Shown here: positions 1 through 4,100 of the stretch, piece after piece
Position numbering within the stretch: position 1 is the first letter of the stretch
Layout: every line of letters begins with the position of its first letter
Assembly: GCA_030610915.1 (NCBI GenBank)
Contig: JAUWQS010000107.1
Coordinates: 1-6,174 of the forward strand
DNA: 6,174 nt
Origin: Pseudomonadota bacterium
GTDB lineage: Bacteria; Desulfobacterota; Syntrophia; Syntrophales; JADFWA01
Direction of reading: 5' to 3'
Position numbers and translations under genes: made by a program
The notes under the pieces: model-generated
Database searches by the model: none
The model's input: the letters and a program-made list of their open reading frames with translations, nothing else
Told to the model about the DNA's origin: nothing

Positions 1-1
1 A

Positions 2-127
2 GGAGGGTTTTTAGCAGATGATGATATACCTGAGATTAAAGAGATGGGAGTGACAGAGTTTTTCCCCAAAGGCACAACCTTTCAAGAACTGATCGACTGG
101 GCAAAGGAGCATATTAAACCATCTTAA
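2..127 (+). CDS. C-terminal end of a cobalamin-binding (methylmalonyl-CoA mutase type) protein, 5' truncated by window edge
   Basis: An open frame enters from the left edge and ends at TAA (125-127), giving the last 41 residues of a protein. It starts with a Gly-Gly pair, continues with DDDIPEIKEMGV, then FFPKGTTFQELIDWAKEHI. This matches the end of the B12-binding Rossmann domain of methylmalonyl-CoA mutase and related acyl-CoA mutases. In that family a GG-x-I/L strand is followed by 'DIPELKxLGV', an 'F-PGT' loop that packs near the cobalamin nucleotide tail, and a final helix. The protein may be the separate small subunit or the C-terminus of a fused mutase; the visible part cannot separate these, nor methylmalonyl-CoA from isobutyryl- or ethylmalonyl-CoA mutase. 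The usual role is carbon-skeleton rearrangement in propionate or acyl-CoA metabolism. It is the only plus-strand gene and converges on the Mut7-C gene. Family call is fairly sure; substrate is not determined. Confidence 0.8.
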   Translation, partial: GGFLADDDIPEIKEMGVTEFFPKGTTFQELIDWAKEHIKPS

Positions 128-146
128 AGAGGATGTTATAAGATAA

Positions 147-188
147 GTTCTGTATAAACACCATCACACCTGTGTGCTGCCACAGAAC
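147..188. other. Hairpin just downstream of the mutase gene
   Basis: GTTCTGT (147-153) pairs with ACAGAAC (182-188), and inside it CACAC (165-169) pairs with GTGTG (172-176) across a 2-nt gap. The structure lies 20 nt after the mutase stop codon and could end or stabilise that transcript. No clear T run follows on the plus strand, so it is a weak terminator candidate. Confidence 0.3.
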
Positions 189-211
189 ATAAAAATATCG
201 CAACACTTTAG

Positions 212-355
212 CCCTTTGAAAAGGAATTTTGACAGGATAAACAAGATTTTGTTTCAAGTGAACAAATAAGGATTTTGATGAGGATTTACAGGATAAGTTT
301 TAAGGTTTTAATCCTGAATATCCTGTTTTAATCCTGTCAATTTTTTTCAAAGAGC
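212..355. repeat. Imperfect inverted-repeat element with iterated 'ATCCTG/CAGGAT' words
   Basis: The left arm (about 214-250) reads CTTTGAAAAGGAATTTTGAC followed by AGGATAAACAAGATTTT. The right arm (about 318-353) is its imperfect reverse complement, ending in TCCTGTCAATTTTTTTCAAAG. The right half iterates ATCCTG at 311, 320 and 331. The left half carries the complementary CAGGAT/AGGATT words at 233, 281 and 290. ACAGGATA (288-295) also pairs with TATCCTGT (319-326). The element fills the gap between two convergent genes, where a hairpin could end transcription from both sides. It has no coding capacity, and from memory it resembles a CAGGATT-type dispersed repeat seen in many environmental genomes. 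Confidence 0.65.
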
Positions 356-386
356 TAATTTCAACATTCCTTGAACCCATGAACGG

Positions 387-842
387 TTACCTTAACATCT
401 CACCCAACTCGTCAAGCATGTTATCCCTGTGCGTCCCCGGCCAGAAGATGCTCTTGCACCGTGGACATATCTTGAAATCTTCATGGTTTCTTAAAACATA
501 GTTAGGAACAATCTCTCCGATCTCGTCTCTTGAAATTCTTTTTAACGCTTCGTTGCATCTAAGGCATATTGTAAAAGTCCTGTCCGGATCAGGCGTTAGG
601 AACAGTTTGCGCATGACGGCTCTTATCTGGTCATGAACCCGGTCACCTTGAATAATAACCATCTGACCTGAAAAGCTTCTGTTTTCCATATCTTTTTTTC
701 TTGTCAGGACAATCCTTCCTTCTTTTTCGGCTTTTTTTAAAAAGTTTCTGTCGATATTCCCCCTGTAATAAGCGGTATCGTATCCAAGTATCCTCAGCCA
801 CTTTGCCAACTTGCCAAGTGTCGGATCTGTAAGAAATTTCAT
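387..842 (-). CDS. Mut7-C domain putative RNase (PIN-like) with C-terminal zinc ribbon
   Basis: The 151-residue protein has the full Mut7-C layout (DUF82-type; PIN-like nuclease fold plus a C-terminal zinc ribbon). It starts with MKFLTDPTLGKLAKWLRILG, which holds the acidic Asp6 and the conserved K/R-W-L-R-x-LG block, followed by YDT at 21-23. EGRIVLTR (41-48) corresponds to the second nuclease motif. CLRC (93-96) and CPRC (126-129) are the four likely zinc ligands, and FWPGTH (133-138) is the family's C-terminal signature. Family members are presumed RNases by fold; the target is unknown. The ATG at 842 is preceded by GGTGA with a 6-nt spacer, inside a short repeat that also occurs before the HIT gene. 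One oddity is that the usual LTRD motif reads LTRKKD here, so the acidic residue sits two positions later. It follows the LapA gene by 145 nt in the same direction. No antitoxin partner is adjacent, so a toxin role is not suggested. Confidence 0.85.
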   Translation of the reverse strand: MKFLTDPTLGKLAKWLRILGYDTAYYRGNIDRNFLKKAEKEGRIVLTRKKDMENRSFSGQMVIIQGDRVHDQIRAVMRKLFLTPDPDRTFTICLRCNEALKRISRDEIGEIVPNYVLRNHEDFKICPRCKSIFWPGTHRDNMLDELGEMLR

Positions 843-847
843 AACTG

Positions 848-861
848 TTCACCGCAGAGAT
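848..861. repeat. Copy 1 of 'TTCACCGC(A/G)GAGAT' in the Mut7-C ribosome-binding region
   Basis: TTCACCGCAGAGAT here matches TTCACCGCGGAGAT at 1787-1800 at 13 of 14 positions. In the sense of the gene it reads ATCTCTGCGGTGAA, and its GGTGA supplies the only purine-rich Shine-Dalgarno candidate for the Mut7-C ATG. The repeat therefore appears to have been taken over as a ribosome-binding site. Confidence 0.55.
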
Positions 862-907
862 TCCAAAACAGCTCATAGCTGGTGGCTGCGAACTACGAGG
901 CAGGTGG

Positions 908-931
908 CATGGACAAACTTGTTTGTCCGTG
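908..931. repeat. Near-perfect palindrome between LapA and Mut7-C genes
   Basis: GGACAAAC (911-918) and GTTTGTCC (921-928) are perfect complements separated by TT. The stem extends outward through a T·G wobble (910/929) and the A-T and C-G pairs at 909/930 and 908/931. It could fold as a strong hairpin in the transcript, or be the symmetric site of a dimeric DNA-binding protein. There is no T run beside it. Confidence 0.5.
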
Positions 932-956
932 CGTAACTACTCATACGAAACCCAAC

Positions 957-974
957 AAAAGCCTTTGAGCTTTT
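957..974 (-). terminator. Weak candidate terminator after the LapA gene
   Basis: On the minus strand, 13 nt after the LapA stop codon, AAAAGC and GCTTTT form a perfect 6-bp stem around a 6-nt loop, ending in GCTTTTGTTGGG. The stem is A/T-rich and the T tract short, so termination would be partial at best. This leaves room for read-through into the Mut7-C gene. Confidence 0.3.
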
Positions 975-987
975 CCGGCTTGTCCGG

Positions 988-1287
988 TTAGGGTTCAGTC
1001 TCTGCCATCATTGGTAGATTTTTGCTTTCGCTAAGTTTCTTTTCCATTTCCGCTATCTTTTTATTTAACCTTTTCACAGCTCTTGCCAATTTGAACCTCA
1101 CTACTACATCCATGAGTCCCGCAATAATTATCCCTGCAAAAAACGAAATAAATATCACGAGATAAGATTTTGCGGTCACATTTATGATCCCGTAATATTT
1201 AAGCGGTACCGGCGCCGTGTTCTCTAATGAAAATGTTACCACAAACACCACAATCAACATAATAACAACAGTGTAGATAAGCTTCAT
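988..1287 (-). CDS. LapA-domain (DUF1049) small inner-membrane protein
   Basis: A 99-residue membrane protein. A hydrophobic segment at about residues 3-19 is followed by the family signature FSLEN plus TAPVPL, where an F-x-x-x-N turn leads into a short loop. A second hydrophobic segment spans about 42-60, and a charged, probably coiled-coil tail about 66-89 (FKLARAVKRLNKKIAEMEKK). This two-helix hairpin with a cytoplasmic coil is the layout of LapA (YciS) proteins, which in E. coli act with LapB in controlling lipopolysaccharide assembly. That role is only transferable by family, as no LapB is in this window. The frame is open upstream to an ATG at 1314 inside the HIT gene. The ATG at 1287 is preferred because AGGAGG lies 6 nt before it and the family starts with a short tail before the first helix. 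It follows the HIT stop codon by 13 nt, so the two are surely co-transcribed. Confidence 0.85.
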   Translation of the reverse strand: MKLIYTVVIMLIVVFVVTFSLENTAPVPLKYYGIINVTAKSYLVIFISFFAGIIIAGLMDVVVRFKLARAVKRLNKKIAEMEKKLSESKNLPMMAETEP

Positions 1288-1293
1288 CCGTAA

Positions 1294-1299
1294 CCTCCT
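1294..1299 (-). promoter_or_regulatory. Strong Shine-Dalgarno AGGAGG deciding the LapA start
   Basis: AGGAGG on the minus strand lies 6 nt before the ATG at 1287, in the short gap after the HIT stop codon. It selects the 99-residue form over the 108-residue form that would begin inside the HIT reading frame. Confidence 0.85.
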
Positions 1300-1300
1300 A

Positions 1301-1774
1301 TTATAGCCTTTCAAAAAATGGCCTCAACACATCCCGCGTTTTTCTAACATCCTCCGGGATAACCCTTGTTTCCCCCAAAACAGTCATGAAGTTTGTATCA
1401 CCGCTCCACCTTGGAACAACGTGCACATGAAGATGATCATCAACTCCGGCGCCTGCAGCTTTCCCAAGATTAGCGCCTATGTTAAACCCCTCGGGGTTCA
1501 TCGCTTCTTTCAAGACCCTGACAGAGATACTTAACATATCGAATACTTCCATTTTTTCATTTGGAGTCAGTTCATCAAGATTACTGACATGCGTTACGGG
1601 AACAATCAATAGGTGTCCCGCAGTATAAGGATATCTATTCATTATAACGAAAGAATATTCCCTTTCGTACAGGACAAGATCGTCGTCTCTGACGGAACTC
1701 TTGCAAAAAACACAACCCTTCTGTTTCTCACCCTTTAGATATTCCATCCTCCAGGGGGCAAATAAACTTTTCAT
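1301..1774 (-). CDS. HIT-family nucleotide hydrolase/phosphorylase (Ap4A-type, zinc-binding form)
   Basis: The 157-residue protein carries the histidine triad HLHVHVV at 114-120, with His116, the middle residue, as the expected nucleophile that forms a nucleotidyl intermediate. The N-terminus FAPWRMEYLKGE followed by CVFC (21-24) marks the bacterial/archaeal branch of HIT proteins annotated as Ap4A phosphorylase- or hydrolase-like. There the CxxC plus His residues bind a structural zinc; His54 and His62 are candidates. NRYPYTAGHLLIVP (46-59) and GFNIGANLGKAAGAG (96-110) are the other conserved blocks, and PRW at 121-123 follows the triad. Members hydrolyse adenosine-linked dinucleotides or AMP conjugates in the cytoplasm; the substrate here is unknown. 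The ATG at 1774 has GAAGGA 9 nt upstream, partly inside a hairpin (1787-1810). It lies between the SDR gene (43 nt) and LapA (13 nt), consistent with one operon. The family call is secure. Confidence 0.93.
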   Translation of the reverse strand: MKSLFAPWRMEYLKGEKQKGCVFCKSSVRDDDLVLYEREYSFVIMNRYPYTAGHLLIVPVTHVSNLDELTPNEKMEVFDMLSISVRVLKEAMNPEGFNIGANLGKAAGAGVDDHLHVHVVPRWSGDTNFMTVLGETRVIPEDVRKTRDVLRPFFERL

Positions 1775-1786
1775 TTTATCATATCC

Positions 1787-1810
1787 TTCACCGCGGAGAT
1801 CCGCTGTGAA
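1787..1810. repeat. Hairpin and repeat copy 2 ('TTCACCGCGGAGAT') at the HIT ribosome-binding site
   Basis: TTCAC (1787-1791) pairs with GTGAA (1806-1810), and GCGGA (1793-1797) pairs with TCCGC (1800-1804), with one C/T mismatch between the two stems and a 2-nt gap at the tip. In the mRNA the 3' arm ends ...GTGAA and runs directly into GGA, so the HIT Shine-Dalgarno GAAGGA is partly sequestered. The first 14 bases are a second copy of the repeat at 848-861. Structure could tune HIT translation, or simply be a repeat that landed in the gap. Confidence 0.5.
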
Positions 1811-1817
1811 CGCTTAC

Positions 1818-2603
1818 TTATTTTGCGAGGTACCCACCATCATCTACCAGAATGTGGCCGGTCATATAGGCCGATGCATCGGATGCGAGAAAGACCGCAA
1901 CCCCTTTTATATCATCGATATCTCCTGGTCTACGCAAGGGAATAGAATTGATCATATCATCATAGGCATCTTTAAACTCAGGTGTTTCAATAAAGGCCAT
2001 TATATCTGTCCTGAAAAACCCGGGAGCAATAGCATTTACTCTGATATTATAAGGCGCTAATTTTACGGCGAGATTCATCGTCAAAACGTTAATTGCCGCT
2101 TTAGTCGAGTTGTAAGCAACGGCCGGTGTATTTTCGTCCCATCCTCTGAATCCCATAATTGACGAGATGTTTATAATATTTCCACCACCTTGTTCCTTCA
2201 TGATATTGGCAATCTTCTGGGTAAGAATCCAGACTCCTCTCACATTGACGTTGAAAAGATAATCCCACTTTTCGAGGGGATACTTCAGAACAGGCGTTCC
2301 CCACGTTACGCCGGTATTGTTTACCAGGATATCTATGCGGGGAAACTTTTCCGCCACCACATTTACCATGTTTTCAATCTCATCTTCTTTGGACATATCA
2401 CATCTGACAGGAAACACCTTCACATCAAATGCCTCTTCCATCTCGCGGGCGGTGGTTTCAAGATTTTCCATCTGCCGTGACGCAATTATCAGGTCCGCTC
2501 CCGCTTCTGCGAATCCTGTGGCAATAAACTTTCCAATGCCCCTTCCTCCACCGGTAATCAACGCAACTTTACCATCAAGCCTAAACATATCGTGCAGCTT
2601 CAC
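1818..2603 (-). CDS. Short-chain dehydrogenase/reductase (classical SDR, FabG-like), substrate unknown
   Basis: A full-length classical SDR of 261 residues. TGGGRGIG (17-24) is the dinucleotide-binding loop and CDM (68-70) contacts adenine. NNTG (95-98) replaces the usual NNAG, and Asn120, Ser148, Tyr164 and Lys168 (YNSTK) form the catalytic tetrad. PGFFRTD (194-200) and the C-terminal TGHILVDDGG (248-257) are also typical. SR at 42-43 after the second strand favours NADP(H), by family rule. Such proteins reduce or oxidise hydroxyl/keto groups of sugars, acyl thioesters or alcohols; it looks like the gluconate/deoxygluconate-dehydrogenase and FabG-like groups, but the substrate cannot be read from sequence. 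The start is GTG at 2603, chosen because AGGAGG sits 5 nt before it; an ATG five codons later lacks such a site. It leads a probable SDR-HIT-LapA operon. Its upstream region is taken up by an inverted-repeat element (2628-2914). Confidence 0.9.
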   Translation of the reverse strand: MKLHDMFRLDGKVALITGGGRGIGKFIATGFAEAGADLIIASRQMENLETTAREMEEAFDVKVFPVRCDMSKEDEIENMVNVVAEKFPRIDILVNNTGVTWGTPVLKYPLEKWDYLFNVNVRGVWILTQKIANIMKEQGGGNIINISSIMGFRGWDENTPAVAYNSTKAAINVLTMNLAVKLAPYNIRVNAIAPGFFRTDIMAFIETPEFKDAYDDMINSIPLRRPGDIDDIKGVAVFLASDASAYMTGHILVDDGGYLAK

Positions 2604-2608
2604 AACAA

Positions 2609-2614
2609 CCTCCT
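2609..2614 (-). promoter_or_regulatory. Shine-Dalgarno AGGAGG supporting a GTG start for the SDR
   Basis: AAGGAGG on the minus strand lies 5 nt before the GTG at 2603, which favours GTG over the downstream ATG at 2588. The boundary of the MITE-like element (2628) is only 13 nt further upstream, so leader and element are nearly contiguous. Confidence 0.8.
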
Positions 2615-2627
2615 TAGAAATTTTAAT

Positions 2628-2914
2628 ATTTAAATGTATCAGCTCAATAAATTGGGGATTACATTTTTAAAGTGTTGGTCTCGATCCACGGTAAGCGTTT
2701 ACTGAATATTGAAATTAGAAAATAGAAATTGGAAACTCGGACTTCATGCTTTTGTACGACTCGACTGGGCTCACGCCGAAGCCTGTCAACTCGCAAATTC
2801 GTTCCATCTCTCCCAAATTTCTAATTTCCAATTTCAAGCCGTGAATGGCTAAGATTCACAATCACTTTTACATACCGGAGTTTGCCCCTATTTATTGAGC
2901 TATTACGTTTAAAT
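2628..2914. repeat. MITE-like element with 30-bp imperfect terminal inverted repeats
   Basis: The left end (2628-2657) and the right end (2885-2914) are reverse complements at 26 of 30 positions, with the shared core AGCTCAATAAAT and an inner GGGG/CCCC. The enclosed region has no convincing reading frame. Further inside, the arms keep weak complementarity (for example CACGG motifs near 2687 and a matching CCGTG near 2840), and a second inverted repeat (2709-2837) is nested at the centre. The size (287 bp), non-coding interior and terminal repeats fit a miniature transposable element or a large hairpin repeat. No clear target-site duplication is visible at the ends. It fills most of the 389-bp gap between the Nudix and SDR genes. 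The remaining part (2915-2992) holds short iterations of CTTGACC/CTCGACC/CTTGAAG and nothing else recognisable. Confidence 0.6.
2709..2837. repeat. Nested inverted repeat of the 'GAAATTAGAAATTGGAAA' type
   Basis: TTGAAATTAGAAAATAGAAA (2709-2728) is the reverse complement of TTTCTAATTTCCAATTTCAA (2818-2837) at 18 of 20 positions. The arms are built of GAAATT(A/G)GAAA units. The centre contains GGGCTCACGCCGAAGCCTGT, similar in flavour to other GC-rich intergenic repeats. It probably inserted into, or forms the core of, the larger element at 2628-2914. Confidence 0.6.
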
Positions 2915-2992
2915 TGTAGAATATCTCTTTACTTGAATAATAACAATCACTTGACCGCTCGACCACTTGAAGAGGTCTGAAGATCGTGCCTT

Positions 2993-3829
2993 CTATGGCA
3001 TGTCCTCATCCGGATATTCAGGGTGGCGGCATATAATAACTCTTCCGTCCGGCATGACCTCAACAAATCTGTCATCGAGCCTGCTCATCTTTGTGAGAAT
3101 TGCAGGAATCTCCTTTTTGTATGTGGACAGGATTACGTCACCAACCGTTCTATACTCACTGAGTTCCACAAGAGTCATAACCGTCGGCAGGACCATATCA
3201 ACTCTCTCCTCCTCGTATTCATGGATGGCATCTTGAGGAGAAATCCACACATGCTTGATCAATTCGACTCCATCGTGCATAACCACCTGATTTTCCGGCA
3301 TCTCTGTTATGAAGAATCTTACGTCATAACGAAGGGGCAGCAGTTCCGGCGTTATCCAGTGGGAAAAATAGTGGAGGCGATCGGCTGCCAGCGTAAGCCC
3401 CTCTTCTTTAAGTACATCTTTCAGCTTAATCTTTCCCTCGTAAAGTGACCGACGGTAGGCGCTGAATTTCTCTCTCCGCTCTTCCGAGTTCAGAGAGATC
3501 AACGACCCGTCCTTTTCATAAGCCAGAAACAGACCAACTTCCTCAAATGTTTCCCGAATACCGGCCACCCATGCACCCAACGCCTTCTCGGAAGGAAAAG
3601 CATCTTTGAGCAAACGCTGCGCCTTCTTATTATCAATCCCTGTGCAGAAGCTTTCTATTTCTGAGGAATAGTCGTCTTCATCCAGACGACCACCCGGGTA
3701 GACATAGTAACCCGGCACAAATTTGCTTTTGGGATGTCTCAAAACCATCAGCACTTCAATCCCATCTTCAGAGTGGCAAGATTTCCTAATAGGCACCACA
3801 GTAGCTGCATCCCTGGGTTTTACTACCAT
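2993..3829 (-). CDS. NUDT19-like Nudix hydrolase (putative CoA/acyl-CoA diphosphatase)
   Basis: A 278-residue protein. AATVVPIR (8-15) and VLMVLRHPKSKFVPGYYVYPGG (26-47) form the first Nudix strands and the entrance of the Nudix box. RETFEEVGL (92-100) is the metal-binding REXXEEXG half. About 45 residues separate the GG from the REXXEE, much more than in a standard Nudix box; this insertion is characteristic of the NUDT19 group, peroxisomal acyl-CoA diphosphatases in mammals. SHWITPELLPLRYDVRFF (156-173) also matches the group's conserved W-x-TP...R-x-D-x-RFF block. By family it would split CoA or acyl-CoA into 3',5'-ADP and phosphopantetheine derivatives with Mg2+; other nucleoside diphosphate substrates are possible. 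The ATG at 3829 has GGGAG 6 nt upstream. Repeat-filled gaps lie on both sides, so it is probably transcribed on its own. Family confident, substrate inferred. Confidence 0.87.
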   Translation of the reverse strand: MVVKPRDAATVVPIRKSCHSEDGIEVLMVLRHPKSKFVPGYYVYPGGRLDEDDYSSEIESFCTGIDNKKAQRLLKDAFPSEKALGAWVAGIRETFEEVGLFLAYEKDGSLISLNSEERREKFSAYRRSLYEGKIKLKDVLKEEGLTLAADRLHYFSHWITPELLPLRYDVRFFITEMPENQVVMHDGVELIKHVWISPQDAIHEYEEERVDMVLPTVMTLVELSEYRTVGDVILSTYKKEIPAILTKMSRLDDRFVEVMPDGRVIICRHPEYPDEDMP

Positions 3830-3900
3830 TTATAGCTCCCAAATTATTAGTAACGTTCAAAAGTTGACACAGTCATAAAAAGTCGAAATATGCACAATTT

Positions 3901-3978
3901 CGTCATTCCCGTAAAAACGGGAATCCAGTCTTTTCAATTAGTTAGCCTTCTATGGATTCCCGCCTGCGCGGGAATGAC
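3901..3978. repeat. REP-like doublet of two inverted hairpins ('ATTCCCGN8CGGGAAT' type)
   Basis: Two hairpins face each other. ATTCCCGT-AAAA-ACGGGAAT (3905-3924) and ATTCCCGC-CTGC-GCGGGAAT (3956-3975) each have 8-bp stems and 4-nt loops. The flanks are also complementary: GTCATTCCC with GGGAATGAC, and GGGAATCCA with TGGATTCCC, so the whole 78 bp can fold as one long stem. This is the layout of repetitive extragenic palindromic doublets, found dispersed between genes and often moved by a RAYT-type transposase, which is not present here. It lies 71 bp upstream of the Nudix start. Confidence 0.75.
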
Positions 3979-3979
3979 A

Positions 3980-4024
3980 GACTTTTTACGAATGCATCAA
4001 AGTTGACGGTTTCGTAAAAAGCTC
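3980..4024. repeat. Inverted repeat 'CTTTTTACGAA' / 'TTCGTAAAAAG'
   Basis: CTTTTTACGAA (3982-3992) is the exact reverse complement of TTCGTAAAAAG (4011-4021). The inside (GCATCAA...TTGACG) continues to pair partially. The same word recurs as TTTACGA at 4079-4085 and as ATAAAAAGTCG near 3877, so the whole nadA-Nudix gap is a mosaic of one short word in alternating orientation. Confidence 0.6.
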
Positions 4025-4028
4025 CGCT

Positions 4029-4076
4029 ATGCCGACCTGTCTGCGTGCTGGTACGCACAGGCAGGCACGTCGGCAT
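4029..4076 (-). terminator. Hairpin after nadA, possible Rho-independent terminator
   Basis: ATGCCGAC (4029-4036) is the exact complement of GTCGGCAT (4069-4076). Inside, CCTG/CAGG and TGCGT/ACGCA extend the stem with small bulges. Read on the minus strand it starts 24 nt after the nadA stop codon and is followed by AGCGGAGCTTTTTACG, so a T5 run lies about 8 nt beyond the stem. The T run is displaced, so it may be a weak terminator or a repeat; CCTGTGCGTACC-type words are common dispersed repeats. Confidence 0.4.
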
Positions 4077-4100
4077 TATTTACGAGAAAATTCCGGGAAA

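Noticed and set aside
387..842. PIN-type toxin of a toxin-antitoxin pair
   Set aside because: The protein has the Mut7-C plus zinc-ribbon architecture rather than a VapC layout, and no small antitoxin gene precedes it.
643..876. Minus-strand 77-codon frame overlapping the Mut7-C start
   Set aside because: It overlaps the conserved Mut7-C N-terminus in another frame and encodes a low-complexity Lys/Arg-rich peptide without family features.
1288..1314. Longer LapA form starting at the ATG at 1314
   Set aside because: It would start inside the HIT frame, and the near-consensus AGGAGG is placed for the ATG at 1287 instead.
1701..2060. Plus-strand open frame of 119 codons across the HIT and SDR genes
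   Set aside because: It is antisense to two clearly conserved genes, has no recognisable domain and no good ribosome-binding site.
2709..2837. Possible CRISPR repeats in the repetitive A/T-rich region
   Set aside because: There are only two inverted arms with degenerate GAAATT units, and no evenly spaced direct repeats with unique spacers.
3023..3448. Plus-strand frame of 141 codons inside the Nudix gene
   Set aside because: Lies wholly antisense to the well-supported Nudix coding region and shows no domain.
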